A DNA stretch of 64,000 nucleotides from Peptoniphilus vaginalis. Its GTDB lineage: Bacteria; Bacillota; Clostridia; Tissierellales; Peptoniphilaceae. The stretch is from contig NZ_FXLP01000005.1 of the NCBI RefSeq assembly GCF_900176605.1, forward strand, positions 248,001-312,000, written 5' to 3'. A program made the translations under genes and the position numbers. The notes beneath the pieces were generated by a model, which was not told the origin of the DNA, did no database searches, and saw nothing but the letters and a program-made list of their open reading frames with translations. This document shows positions 46,997 to 55,618 of this stretch, piece by piece (position 1 is the stretch's first letter; each line of letters begins with the position of its first letter).

Positions 46997-47584
46997 TTGA
47001 AAATTAGAAAGACTAGATCGGACGAAAGAACCACGTATGTTTATAGGTTTGCAGATGAAACAAAAGTGGAACTAAAACCAGGAAAAGATGGGATAACAGA
47101 AGTGGACATCAAAAAACTACATGCTTTAGACGACAGTGAAGTTTACTATAACAACAAGAATCTAAGACCTGAACGAACTAAAGAAGAGAAAGCTGAAATA
47201 GATGCGTGGAAACAAGAATTTATAAGCGACTTTAAAAAGAGTAATGGATATGAACCTAATGAGGATTTGTTAAAAGGAGAAGTGGAGGAAAGATTCCCAA
47301 GGAACTATAACTTATCTCTTGATTTCGATAACGATGGGGATATTGATCCAGATAAAAGATTAATAGCAACTATTAAATCCAAAGACATGAATGAAGAATT
47401 TGAATGGTCGGAGCATATGGAAAATATACTTTCTTTATTAACGGATAAACAGCGATTAGTAATCAAGTTGATGTTTGTGGATGGATACAAGCAGTCAGAA
47501 ATTGCAGATTTAATGAACATATCTTCAGCTGCGGTTAAGAAACATTTGGATAAGGCAAAAGAAACAATCAAAAATAATTTTTAA
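46997..47584 (+). CDS. Sigma-70-like phage regulator
   Basis: A 195-residue protein. The N-terminal part matches the small RFADETKVELKPGKDGITEVDIKKLHALDDSE module found in Firmicute phage and ICE sigma-like proteins. The C-terminal 60 residues form a sigma region 4 type HTH (LTDKQRLVIKLMFVDGYKQSEIADLMNISSAAVKKHLDKAKETI). The TTG at 46997 is chosen, six bases after GCGAGG; the upstream TTG at 46967 lies in the hairpin stem and would add ten residues. It probably controls phage transcription, but whether it is a true sigma factor is unknown. Confidence 0.83.
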   Translation: MKIRKTRSDERTTYVYRFADETKVELKPGKDGITEVDIKKLHALDDSEVYYNNKNLRPERTKEEKAEIDAWKQEFISDFKKSNGYEPNEDLLKGEVEERFPRNYNLSLDFDNDGDIDPDKRLIATIKSKDMNEEFEWSEHMENILSLLTDKQRLVIKLMFVDGYKQSEIADLMNISSAAVKKHLDKAKETIKNNF

Positions 47585-47591
47585 ATATTTT

Positions 47592-47619
47592 AGGACGAGG
47601 TTAAAAACTCGTCCTTTTT
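47592..47619 (+). terminator. Terminator after the sigma-like gene
   Basis: AGGACGAG pairs with CTCGTCCT around a GTTAAAAA loop, then TTTT. It is the first half of a module that recurs at 51935. Confidence 0.88.
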
Positions 47620-47669
47620 CTTTGCCTGTGATTTGTAAGGGAGATGACCCTTTCAGAAAGGAGGCAAAC
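47617..47669 (+). promoter_or_regulatory. RBS-sequestering leader, copy 1
   Basis: TTTGCCT (47621-47627) pairs with AGGCAAA (47662-47668), locking the end of the AAAGGAGG ribosome site. Inside, AAGGG (47637-47641) pairs with CCCTT (47648-47652). The first 18 bases, TTTCTTTGCCTGTGATTT, are identical to 51959-51976. Confidence 0.65.
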
Positions 47670-47921
47670 ATGAGGCATAAAATAATCATCAATGTAACAA
47701 ATGAGAAAGGACAAAAAACAAATGTCCTTAAAGGTGCAGTCGGGAAAATTCCAAACAGATTAATAAAATTTTTGTTTGGAGATTACAGACAGATTTATCT
47801 ATTAGACCCTGGGATGACAGTTGATTCAGTGGATGTTAGAGAAATCGAGAAAGGAGAAAAAAGTGTCAAGAATAAAGCTACTAATGGAAATCAAAGAAGA
47901 TGCAGAGAATCTTGCATCTAG
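47670..47921 (+). CDS. Small phage protein of 83 residues
   Basis: Starts at ATG 47670 after AAAGGAGG. The core VTNEKGQKTNVLKGAVGKIPNRLIKFLFGDYRQIYLLDPGMTVDSVDVREI is basic with a hydrophobic middle and no known domain. Proteins like this often precede DUF2800 genes in Firmicute phages; no role is established. Its last 59 bases overlap the next gene in another frame, which is unusual for the region and suggests coupling. Confidence 0.7.
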   Translation: MRHKIIINVTNEKGQKTNVLKGAVGKIPNRLIKFLFGDYRQIYLLDPGMTVDSVDVREIEKGEKSVKNKATNGNQRRCRESCI

Positions 47922-48159
47922 TATAGGTGTCCTTCTCACAGCACTAGAAAGTGATGAGGAACTACCTAAAGAAGAAAAGGTAAAACAAGAAGAAAAGATT
48001 TATGAGATTGAAGATGTTAGAAAGATACTAGCCGACAAATCAAGATTAGGCCATACAGCTAAGATAAGAGAACTATTAGAAAAGTATGGGGCTAAAAAGC
48101 TATCTGAGATTGATCCAGGCAACTATAAAGACTTGGTAGCAGATGTGGAGAAACTCTAA
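47863..48159 (+). CDS. Small helical phage protein of 98 residues
   Basis: A GTG start at 47863 is preceded by AAGGAG at six bases; the open frame before it has no ribosome site. The protein is an acidic coiled segment (MEIKEDAENLASSIGVLLTALESDEELPKEEKVKQEEKIYEIEDVRKILADKS) followed by a compact end (KIRELLEKYGAKKLSEIDPGNYKDLVADVEKL). That end resembles the short domain seen in phage proteins sometimes labelled rRNA biogenesis protein rrp5. A DNA- or protein-binding helper of the next genes is a guess. It shares its final base with the DUF2800 start. Confidence 0.75.
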   Translation: MSRIKLLMEIKEDAENLASSIGVLLTALESDEELPKEEKVKQEEKIYEIEDVRKILADKSRLGHTAKIRELLEKYGAKKLSEIDPGNYKDLVADVEKL

Positions 48160-49283
48160 TGGGTGATCACGCAATATTGTCTGCCTCAAGTAGTTCACGT
48201 TGGATTCACTGCCCTCCAAGCGTTAGGCTTTCTCAAAAATATGCAGATGAGGTTAGTCCTTATGCACTTGAAGGCACATCAGCTCATGCCTTAGCAGAAT
48301 ACAAGCTAAAAAAGATATTAGGCTTTAATGTAAAAGATCCTTCTGATGATTTGGATTTTTATGATGAGGAAATGGATGACCTAACCGAAGGATATGCCTC
48401 ATATGTAACGGAAGTTATAAGTAGGTATGAAAGCACAGCCGTATTCGTGGAAGAAAGACTTGACCTATCAGACTATGTTAAAGAGTCATTTGGTACAGCT
48501 GACTGTGTAGTTGTTGGAGGAAAAGAACTTCATGTAATAGATCTAAAGTATGGTCAGGGAGTTTTAGTAGATGCTAAAGATAATTCACAACTCATGTTAT
48601 ACGGACTTGGTGCATTGACTCTCTTTGATGGAATTTATGATATCGAGAAAGTAGTTCTTCACATATATCAACCAAGAAGATGTAACATATCAACTTATGA
48701 AATCAATAAGATAGAACTTTATAAGTGGGGAGAATCTGTACGAGAGATTGCAGAGAAAGCTTACAAAGGAGAAGGAGAATTCTCATGTGGAGAATGGTGC
48801 ATCTTTTGCAAAGCAAAGAACAGATGCAGGAAAAGAGCAGAAGAGAATCTGAAACTAGCACAAGATGAATTTACTCTACCACCAGAACTATCTGACGATG
48901 AAATTGAAGAGATTTTACCAAGACTAGACGAACTGGAACAATGGGTCAAAGATATCAAGGCTTACGCTTTAGAAAGAGCAATGAAGGGTCATAGATGGAA
49001 GGATCTAAAACTTGTCGAAGGTAGATCTAATAGAAAATACCGAGATGAAGATGAAGTTATTAACAAAGTAAAAGAACTGGGATTTAATCCCTTTGAAGAA
49101 AAGTTACTTGGCATCACAGCTATGACTAAGTTACTAGGTAAGAAAGTCTTTGATGAAAATATCAGCGACTTATTAGAAAAACCAAAAGGAAAGTTGACCT
49201 TAGTAAGTATTGATGACAAGCGAGAAGAAGTAAAAATTGACAATGTTAAAGAAGAATTTGGAGGATTTAATTATGCAAAATAA
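48159..49283 (+). CDS. DUF2800 protein, PD-(D/E)XK nuclease-like
   Basis: A 374-residue DUF2800 phage protein. It opens HAILSASSSSRWIHCPPSVRLS, the conserved family start. The nuclease-like core is VEERLDLSDYVKESFGTADCVVVGGKELHVIDLKYGQG, with Asp and DLKYG as likely catalytic residues of a Cas4/AddB-like fold. A cysteine set (C..EWCIFCKAKNRCRKRA) could bind an iron-sulfur cluster. The role is probably exonuclease in phage recombination with the DUF2815 protein that follows. That is inference from fold and context. Confidence 0.88.
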   Translation: MGDHAILSASSSSRWIHCPPSVRLSQKYADEVSPYALEGTSAHALAEYKLKKILGFNVKDPSDDLDFYDEEMDDLTEGYASYVTEVISRYESTAVFVEERLDLSDYVKESFGTADCVVVGGKELHVIDLKYGQGVLVDAKDNSQLMLYGLGALTLFDGIYDIEKVVLHIYQPRRCNISTYEINKIELYKWGESVREIAEKAYKGEGEFSCGEWCIFCKAKNRCRKRAEENLKLAQDEFTLPPELSDDEIEEILPRLDELEQWVKDIKAYALERAMKGHRWKDLKLVEGRSNRKYRDEDEVINKVKELGFNPFEEKLLGITAMTKLLGKKVFDENISDLLEKPKGKLTLVSIDDKREEVKIDNVKEEFGGFNYAK

Positions 49284-49818
49284 AACAAAAGTAATTACTG
49301 GTGAAGTTAGATTAAGCTATGCGAATGTTTGGGAACCAAAGTCAATCAATGGTGGTAAAGAAAGGTACTCAGTATCTGTCATTATCCCAAAGAGCGACCA
49401 AAAGACAATTGAGAAGATTGAAAAGGCAGTAGATGCTGCCATTGATGAAGGACTTTCTAAATTCAATGGAAAAAAACCTAATAAGAAAGCTATCAAACTT
49501 CCATTAAGAGATGGAGACACAGAAAAAGATGATGAGGCTTATGCTGACGCATACTTCTTAAATGCTAACTCTATGACAGCACCTCAAATTGTGGATAGAA
49601 ATGTAGAACCAATTCTTGAAAGAAGTGAAGTTTACTCAGGAGTATATGCGAGGGTATCACTAAATTTTTATGCCTACAATGTAAATGGTAATAAGGGCGT
49701 AGCGGTTGGCCTCGGAAATATTCAAAAACTGAGAGATGGTCAGCCTCTAGGAAATAGGTCTAATGCAGCAGATGACTTTGATGCCATGGACGATGATGAC
49801 GAAGATTTCTTAGCATAG
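49273..49818 (+). CDS. DUF2815 ssDNA-binding-like protein
   Basis: A 181-residue DUF2815 protein. Its pattern (KVITGEVRLSYANVWEPKSINGGKERYSVSVIIPKSD) and strongly acidic end (DDFDAMDDDDEDFLA) resemble phage single-strand binding proteins. The ATG at 49273 follows TTGGAGG; the ORF extends in frame to 49237, where there is no ribosome site. It overlaps DUF2800 by 11 bases and is part of the replication/recombination set. Confidence 0.87.
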   Translation: MQNKTKVITGEVRLSYANVWEPKSINGGKERYSVSVIIPKSDQKTIEKIEKAVDAAIDEGLSKFNGKKPNKKAIKLPLRDGDTEKDDEAYADAYFLNANSMTAPQIVDRNVEPILERSEVYSGVYARVSLNFYAYNVNGNKGVAVGLGNIQKLRDGQPLGNRSNAADDFDAMDDDDEDFLA

Positions 49819-49827
49819 GAGGAAGAA

Positions 49828-50028
49828 ATGGATTATTTAATTACAGCGATAGTTTTAGCTATTTGGTCCTTTTTATGGTATAAGCTTGGATTTTTACAAG
49901 CTCAGTTAAAAGAACTAGATAGAGATATCAGAAAAATAGAAAAACAAATAAAAGAAGATAGAAAAAATAATTTAGCAGAATTAACAAAGCTTAGTGATAG
50001 CTATGAAGAAATTGTCCATAGATCTTGA
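49828..50028 (+). CDS. Small membrane protein with coiled coil, 66 residues
   Basis: A good AGGAGGAAG site precedes the ATG. One hydrophobic helix at residues 3-22 (YLITAIVLAIWSFLWYKLG) is followed by a charged coiled coil (QAQLKELDRDIRKIEKQIKEDRKNNLAELTKL). No family is recognised. Its end overlaps the polymerase gene by 26 bases. Confidence 0.7.
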   Translation: MDYLITAIVLAIWSFLWYKLGFLQAQLKELDRDIRKIEKQIKEDRKNNLAELTKLSDSYEEIVHRS

Positions 50029-51934
50029 GACCTATTCTTCAGTTGATTTAGGCAAAAGTGGTGTATACAAATATGCCGAGAGTGAGGATTTTGAAATCCT
50101 CCTCTTTGCCTATTCTATTAATGATGAAGAAGTTAAGGTCATGGATTTGGCAAGTGGAGAGATTATTCCTGAAGAAATATTGTCAGCCCTTAGTGATGAA
50201 AACATAGAAAAGTGGGCCTTTAATGCAAATTTTGAAAGGGTGTGTCTATCTAGGTTTTTAGGTAAGAGACTAAAACCTCAAGGTTGGTACTGCACTATGA
50301 TTTGGTCAGCCTATCTTGGTCTACCTCTATCGCTTGAAAAAGTAGGAGAGGTTTTAAGACTTGATAAGCAAAAGATGAATGAAGGCAAGGCTCTCATAAG
50401 ATATTTTTCTATTCCTTGTAAACCAACTAAAACCAATGGTATGAGGACAAGAAATCTACCACATCACGACTTAGAAAAGTGGTCTACTTTTAAGGAATAT
50501 AACAAAAGAGATGTGGAAACAGAAATGGAGATAAAGAAAAAACTATCAGCCTTTCCTATGCCTCAATCAGAATGGGAAAACTACTGGGTAGACCAAAACA
50601 TCAATGACAGAGGAATCTTAATTGATGAAGTTTTAGTTGATTCAGCTATTAAATTTGATGAGATATTACGAGATGAAAACATGGATAGAGCCATAGAATT
50701 AACTGGTCTTGAAAATCCAAATTCTCCCTTACAGCTTAAAGAATGGCTTAATAGAAAAGGCTTAGAGATAGATTCCTTAGCTAAAAAAGATGTAGAGTCT
50801 GCTCTTAAAAATGCTGAAGGAGATATTAAAGAAGTACTGGAACTTAGACAGGAATTATCTAAGTCTTCAGTTAGAAAATATGATGCTATGAAAAATGTAA
50901 AAGGAAAAGATAATCGAGCAAGAGGTCTGATCCAATTCTATGGAGCAAATAGAACTGGAAGATATTCGGGCAGGCTTATTCAAGTTCAAAACTTAAGGAG
51001 AAACAATCTAAAAGATTTAGACTTAGCTAGGAGTCTTGTAAAAAATAGAGATTATGAAACTATGGAAATTCTCTATGAATCTCCTTCTGATATTTTATCC
51101 CAACTAATAAGGACAGCCTTTATAGCAAAAGAAGGCACCAGGTTTATTATTTCTGACTTTTCAGCAATCGAGGCCCGTGTCCTTGCTTGGCTTGCAGAAG
51201 AACAATGGGTATTGGAAGCCTTTGAAAATGGAGAAGATATTTATTGTAGAACAGCATCGAGGATGTTTGGAGTGCCAGTTGAAAAACATGGGGTAAATGG
51301 ACATCTCAGGCAAAAAGGAAAAATAGCGACTTTAGCCTGTGGTTATCAAGGGGCCTTAGGTGCCCTTAAAGCAATGGGTGGTATTGAGATGGGTTTATCT
51401 GAAGATGAACTTCAATCAATAGTCGATTCCTGGCGAGAGGCGAATCCTAACATCGTAAGCTTGTGGTGGGATATAGATTCTGTCGTAAAAAGAGTTGTAA
51501 AGACTAGAAGTAAAGAAGAATACAAGAACCTAGTTATTAGCTATGAAAAAGGCATTCTTTTTATAGAACTTCCTTCAAAAAGAAGACTTTCTTATCCAAA
51601 AGCAAAAATCGGGATGAATCGATTCGGTGGAGAATCAATAGTCTATGAAGGAATCGTAGTTGGAAATAAGTGGGACAAGATTGAATCCTATGGTGGAAAA
51701 TTTGTAGAAAATATAGTTCAAGCCATCGCAAGAGATATTTTAGCAGAGGCTATGATGAGACTTGAGAAAAAAGGATTTAATATCGTCATGCATATTCATG
51801 ATGAAGTTGTAATAGAAAGTGATTCATCTAGTATCGAAGAAATAAATGAAATCATGTCCATAGTTCCTAGTTGGGCACCTGGACTTATCTTAGATGCAGA
51901 TGGATTTGAAAGTGAATTTTATAAAAAAGATTAA
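50003..51934 (+). CDS. Phage family A DNA polymerase with 3'-5' exonuclease domain
   Basis: A 643-residue polymerase. The exonuclease domain starts KLSIDLETYSSVDLGKSGVYKY, with the DLE motif. The polymerase domain has GRYSGRLIQVQNLRR (motif preceding A), ISDFSAIEARVLAWLAEE (motif A Asp), a motif B-type helix around RQKGKIATLACGYQGALGAL, and MHIHDEVVIES (motif C). It replicates the phage genome. The ATG at 50003 fits the family opening; the ribosome site is weak and the gene overlaps the one before, suggesting coupling. A terminator follows. Confidence 0.93.
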   Translation: MKKLSIDLETYSSVDLGKSGVYKYAESEDFEILLFAYSINDEEVKVMDLASGEIIPEEILSALSDENIEKWAFNANFERVCLSRFLGKRLKPQGWYCTMIWSAYLGLPLSLEKVGEVLRLDKQKMNEGKALIRYFSIPCKPTKTNGMRTRNLPHHDLEKWSTFKEYNKRDVETEMEIKKKLSAFPMPQSEWENYWVDQNINDRGILIDEVLVDSAIKFDEILRDENMDRAIELTGLENPNSPLQLKEWLNRKGLEIDSLAKKDVESALKNAEGDIKEVLELRQELSKSSVRKYDAMKNVKGKDNRARGLIQFYGANRTGRYSGRLIQVQNLRRNNLKDLDLARSLVKNRDYETMEILYESPSDILSQLIRTAFIAKEGTRFIISDFSAIEARVLAWLAEEQWVLEAFENGEDIYCRTASRMFGVPVEKHGVNGHLRQKGKIATLACGYQGALGALKAMGGIEMGLSEDELQSIVDSWREANPNIVSLWWDIDSVVKRVVKTRSKEEYKNLVISYEKGILFIELPSKRRLSYPKAKIGMNRFGGESIVYEGIVVGNKWDKIESYGGKFVENIVQAIARDILAEAMMRLEKKGFNIVMHIHDEVVIESDSSSIEEINEIMSIVPSWAPGLILDADGFESEFYKKD

Positions 51935-51965
51935 AGAGGGGGTTAAAAATCCCCTCTATTTCTTT
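51935..51965 (+). terminator. Terminator after the DNA polymerase gene
   Basis: AGAGGGG (51935-51941) pairs with CCCCTCT (51951-51957) around GTTAAAAAT and is followed by ATTTCTTT. The loop matches that of the terminator at 47592. Confidence 0.85.
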
Positions 51966-52015
51966 GCCTGTGATTTAGGAGGGAAACCTCTTAAAAATTC
52001 ACAGGAGGTAATTCA
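51959..52015 (+). promoter_or_regulatory. RBS-sequestering leader, copy 2
   Basis: The first 18 bases are identical to 47617-47634. Here CCTGTGA (51967-51973) pairs with TCACAGG (51999-52005), the latter overlapping the AGGAGGT ribosome site. Inside, AGGAGG (51977-51982) pairs with CCTCTT (51987-51992) around GAAA. Confidence 0.65.
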
Positions 52016-52705
52016 ATGAAGGAATTAATACCAAAGAACGATTATGGAATATTTGCAGATCACAATGATGTTGCAAGGGTGGACAGTAGATTTGTAGCAG
52101 AGTTTTTTGAAAAGAGGCACTCTAATGTTATAAGAGATATACAAACAATCACTCAACCCAAATCTGGGCTCAGTGAAGAATTTATTGAACTCAATTTTGA
52201 GCTCAGCAGTTATAAGGATGTAACTGGAAGAAATCTACCATGTTATTTATTAACTAGAGATGGATTTACTATTTTAGCTATGGGTTACACGGGCAAAAAA
52301 GCCATGAAATTTAAAGAGCTCTATATTAAGAAATTTAACGAGATGGAAGAATTCATAAAGACTCTAGTATCAGCTAGAAATGAATTCCCTCTTTTAACCG
52401 AGAATATAAGATTGCTTCATGACAATCCAAAAGCTTATCACTTTAGTAATGAGTGTAACATGCTGAATCGTATCGTTTTAGGTAAGAGTGCAAAAGAATT
52501 TAGATTAGAAAATGATATACCAAAAGGAAAAAGTATAAGACCATATCTGAATCAATCACAAATAGAGATGATTGAAACCTTGCAAAAGGTAGATATTGGT
52601 TTATTAGTAGCATTTCCTAATTATCAAGACAGAAAGAAACACCTTGAATGGTACAAGCAAAAATTGGAGGTACAAAATGTTTTATGTGAAAGAAAGAATC
52701 AATGA
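52016..52705 (+). CDS. Rha-family phage regulator / antirepressor-like protein
   Basis: A 229-residue protein. Residues 20-115 are a Rha (pRha) domain: VDSRFVAEFFEKRHSNVIRDIQTI and the typical LPCYLLTRDGFTILAMGYTGKKAMKFKELYIKKFNEME. The rest (about 115-229) is a helical region that I cannot assign to ORF6N, ANT or KilA-C. Rha proteins regulate lysogeny or host range in several phages. Expression seems gated by the leader hairpin just upstream. Confidence 0.87.
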   Translation: MKELIPKNDYGIFADHNDVARVDSRFVAEFFEKRHSNVIRDIQTITQPKSGLSEEFIELNFELSSYKDVTGRNLPCYLLTRDGFTILAMGYTGKKAMKFKELYIKKFNEMEEFIKTLVSARNEFPLLTENIRLLHDNPKAYHFSNECNMLNRIVLGKSAKEFRLENDIPKGKSIRPYLNQSQIEMIETLQKVDIGLLVAFPNYQDRKKHLEWYKQKLEVQNVLCERKNQ

Positions 52706-52877
52706 TTCTATGGAAATAAGTATTGAAATAAATTATGAGAATGTCTTTTGCACCTGTCCAAAGTGCGGAAAAGAAGTTCGAGTAGATTTAGTTGAAGAAT
52801 TGGAAGAAGGAGATCTATTTTCTACTCAAGTTTGCTGTAATACTTGCAGTGAAACAATGAGGGATATTTATGAATAA
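52677..52877 (+). CDS. Small zinc-ribbon phage protein, 66 residues
   Basis: The ATG at 52677 follows TTGGAGG. The protein has CTCPKCGKEV and, after about 25 residues, CCNTCSETM, which would make one zinc ribbon. Nothing else is recognisable. It overlaps the Rha gene by 29 bases and the next gene by eight. Confidence 0.7.
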   Translation: MFYVKERINDSMEISIEINYENVFCTCPKCGKEVRVDLVEELEEGDLFSTQVCCNTCSETMRDIYE

Positions 52878-53256
52878 AGAATTATACAACAGGAGTGGGT
52901 GCAAGGACCCCACTCCTTATCAAGCAATTAAAAATACAGAGAAAAGATACTATCCATTGGTATATATCTGCAGTCCATTTTCTGGAGATGTTGAAAATAA
53001 TGTCATCAAGGCACAGAAGTACTCTCGCTATGCTTTGGATAAAGGAAATATTCCCATAGCACCACATCTTTTATTTCCTCAGTTTATGAGTGATGAAAGT
53101 GAGAGAAGACTTGCCATGCATTTTAATTATGTCCTTCTTGGAAAATGTGAAGAAGTGTGGGTCTTTGGTGATTATATAAGTGCTGGAATGGCTGAAGAAA
53201 TAAAGATTGCTGAGAATAGGAAAATGGAGATTCGATATATTAAGGAGGTAGCCTAA
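52870..53256 (+). CDS. DUF4406-like protein (nucleoside deoxyribosyltransferase fold)
   Basis: A 128-residue phage protein with the YICSPFSGDVENNVIKAQKYSRYALDKGNIPIAPHLLFPQF pattern of DUF4406. That family has the nucleoside 2-deoxyribosyltransferase Rossmann-like fold. The EVWVFGDYISAGMAEEI segment holds the conserved Glu of the fold. It may act on nucleotides during phage growth, but no activity can be assigned. The start overlaps the gene before; the primase gene starts directly after. Confidence 0.83.
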   Translation: MNKELYNRSGCKDPTPYQAIKNTEKRYYPLVYICSPFSGDVENNVIKAQKYSRYALDKGNIPIAPHLLFPQFMSDESERRLAMHFNYVLLGKCEEVWVFGDYISAGMAEEIKIAENRKMEIRYIKEVA

Positions 53257-55485
53257 TTGAAAATATACACCTCAAATTTAATAGGAGTGGAGTCAAACTG
53301 TGTTTATCCAAATGAGGTTAATGCAGTAGATGTTAGGTCATTTGAGAAAGCTGCGAGTTTTGACCATGTAATGGCTAAGTATAAAAATTCCTACAGGTCC
53401 AATGATAATTTTATAGAGTCAGAATGTGTTCCCATGGATATAGACAACGACCATTCAGAAAATCCAGATGATTGGATTTCAGCTAATGATTTAAAGAGAA
53501 TATTTGACGGAGTTAAATTTGCCATAGTTTATAGCAGAAACCATAGAAAAGAAAAAAATGGAAAAGCTGCAAGACCAAGGATGCACATATATTTCCCAAT
53601 TCCTAAGATTACAAATTTAGCTGAATATGTAGGAATCAAAGAAAGGTTAGCGGAGACCTATACTTTCTTTGATGGCAATGCCTTAGATGGGGCGAGGTTT
53701 TTCTTTGGAGTTAAGAATCCTGCTGTTGAAATAGTTAGGGGAAGGAAATATGTAACTGATATTTTAAAAGATGACTTTGAAAATTTTGATAACTCTCAAG
53801 ACTTAATTCAGCAAGGCTCTAGAAATTCAACTATGAACCATTTTGCTGGTAGGATTCTAATTCGATATGGAAATACAGATGAGGCAAGAGAATTATTCGA
53901 TAAAAAAGCTAGTCTTTGCTCACCACCACTTCCAGATGATGAACTAGAACAAATATGGAGGTCTGCTTGCAAATTCTATAAAAAAATAGCTGCAAGTGAA
54001 GATTATGTTCCACCTGAAGAATACACTGAAGGTATAAATTTAAGACCGTCAGAATTTTCAGACATAGGTCAAGCAGAAGTTTTTGTAAGAGAATATCAAG
54101 ACAGAATTCGATTTTCTCCTTCTACAGGTTTTCTTGTTTACAACGACTCCTACTGGGAGGAATCTGAACTAAAGGCACAAGGATATTCTCAAGACTTAGT
54201 TTTAAAACAGATAGAGGAAATAGACAATGAACTTTTGAAAATGGATGAGGACATTAAGAAATCGGGAGTTAGAGATATCATATCCTCAATGAGCGAGAAA
54301 AAGGCTATGGAGGTTTTTGATAAGAATCAAAAAACTATATATTATAAATTAACTTCGCTTGAGGCATATAAGAAATATGCTGTAAAACGAGGTGATACCA
54401 GAGCAATCCATGCAACTTTAAAAGAATCAAAACCAATGCTTGAAATAGATCAAAGAGAACTTGATACGGATGAGTTCTTGCTAAATACTCCCTCTTTTAC
54501 AGTTGACTTAAAAACTGGAGATTGTAGAGACCATAAAGCAGAAGACTATATAACCAAAGAAACATCTGTAGATCCAAGTGATGAAAATATGGATATATGG
54601 CTTGGTGCCTTGGATACATTTTTTGTAAATGATAGTGAGCTTATAGAATATGTTCAGAAAGTAGCAGGTATTTCTCTAATAGGAAAGGTCTATATTGAGG
54701 CTCTCATTATAGCTTATGGTGATGGAAGAAATGGCAAGTCCACATTTTGGAATACTATCTCAAGAGTTCTAAATCTTTACAGTGGGTCAATCTCTGCAGA
54801 TATTCTTACAGTTAATTCTAAGCGAAATGCTAAACCAGAACTTGCTGAAACAAGAGGCAAAAGGCTTTTAATTGCAGCTGAACTTCAAGAAGGATTAAGG
54901 TTAAATACTTCAAACGTAAAACAGCTTTGTTCTACGGATGAAATTGTAGCAGAGAAAAAATATCGAGATCCGTTTAAGTTCATACCTTCTCATACCCTTG
55001 TCCTATATACTAACCACCTACCAAAGGTGGGTGCCTTAGATGAAGGAACCTGGAGAAGACTCATTGTAATTCCATTTGAGGCAAAGATAGAGGGCAGTAG
55101 TGATATTAAAAACTACACTGATTATTTAGTAGATAAGGCTGGGGGAGCAGTTCTCAAGTGGTTAATCGAGGGTGCTAAAAAGGCTATTGATGAAGATTTT
55201 AAATTCAGCCTACCTAAAAAAGTAGCAGATGCCATCAATGAATATAAGGAATCAAATAACTGGTTCAAGCATTTCTTAAATGAGTGTTGTGAGATTGATT
55301 CATCCTATGAAGAAAAGTCTGGAGAAGTCTATCAAGAATATAGAGCCTATTGTTTAAGAACTGGAGATTATGTAAGGTCTACAACAGATTTTTATTCTGC
55401 TCTTTCATCCAATGGATTTATGAGGAGAAAAACTAATCAAGGAATTGTGATTAATGGACTTAAATTAAAGTCAGATTTTGTGTAA
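53257..55485 (+). CDS. Phage primase/helicase, P4/D5 type
   Basis: A 742-residue replication protein. The N-terminal part resembles a primase-polymerase domain (VPMDIDNDHSENPDDW, with the acidic pair, and MHIYFPIPK). The C-terminal part is a D5/P4-like SF3 helicase with Walker A YGDGRNGKSTFWNTISRVL, Walker B-like RLLIAAELQEG, and the LVLYTNHLPKVGALDEGTWRR signature. The TTG start has AGGAGGTAGCC upstream. It probably recognises the phage origin and opens it. Structured repeats lie directly after it. Confidence 0.92.
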   Translation: MKIYTSNLIGVESNCVYPNEVNAVDVRSFEKAASFDHVMAKYKNSYRSNDNFIESECVPMDIDNDHSENPDDWISANDLKRIFDGVKFAIVYSRNHRKEKNGKAARPRMHIYFPIPKITNLAEYVGIKERLAETYTFFDGNALDGARFFFGVKNPAVEIVRGRKYVTDILKDDFENFDNSQDLIQQGSRNSTMNHFAGRILIRYGNTDEARELFDKKASLCSPPLPDDELEQIWRSACKFYKKIAASEDYVPPEEYTEGINLRPSEFSDIGQAEVFVREYQDRIRFSPSTGFLVYNDSYWEESELKAQGYSQDLVLKQIEEIDNELLKMDEDIKKSGVRDIISSMSEKKAMEVFDKNQKTIYYKLTSLEAYKKYAVKRGDTRAIHATLKESKPMLEIDQRELDTDEFLLNTPSFTVDLKTGDCRDHKAEDYITKETSVDPSDENMDIWLGALDTFFVNDSELIEYVQKVAGISLIGKVYIEALIIAYGDGRNGKSTFWNTISRVLNLYSGSISADILTVNSKRNAKPELAETRGKRLLIAAELQEGLRLNTSNVKQLCSTDEIVAEKKYRDPFKFIPSHTLVLYTNHLPKVGALDEGTWRRLIVIPFEAKIEGSSDIKNYTDYLVDKAGGAVLKWLIEGAKKAIDEDFKFSLPKKVADAINEYKESNNWFKHFLNECCEIDSSYEEKSGEVYQEYRAYCLRTGDYVRSTTDFYSALSSNGFMRRKTNQGIVINGLKLKSDFV

Positions 55486-55496
55486 AAATACAAGAA

Positions 55497-55595
55497 GTGC
55501 AGGTCGTGAATGTCATATATATAACTATTATATAGTAAGTAAATTAAATTTTAGTTATATATAAAGGTTATATAATAGAGTTTCACGACTTGCAC
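55497..55595. repeat. Nested inverted repeats after the primase gene, possible origin or RNA switch
   Basis: Outer arms GTGCAGGTCGTGAA (55497-55510) and TTCACGACTTGCAC (55582-55595) pair over 14 bases with one G-U. Inside, TATATATAACTA (55516-55527) and TAGTTATATATA (55552-55563) are exact inverse copies. The region between is almost pure A/T, and contains a third small repeat ACTAT/ATAGT. It fills the 133-base gap before the VRR-NUC gene. Confidence 0.65.
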
Positions 55596-55618
55596 AATGT
55601 CTAAAAATAGAGGTTTAT

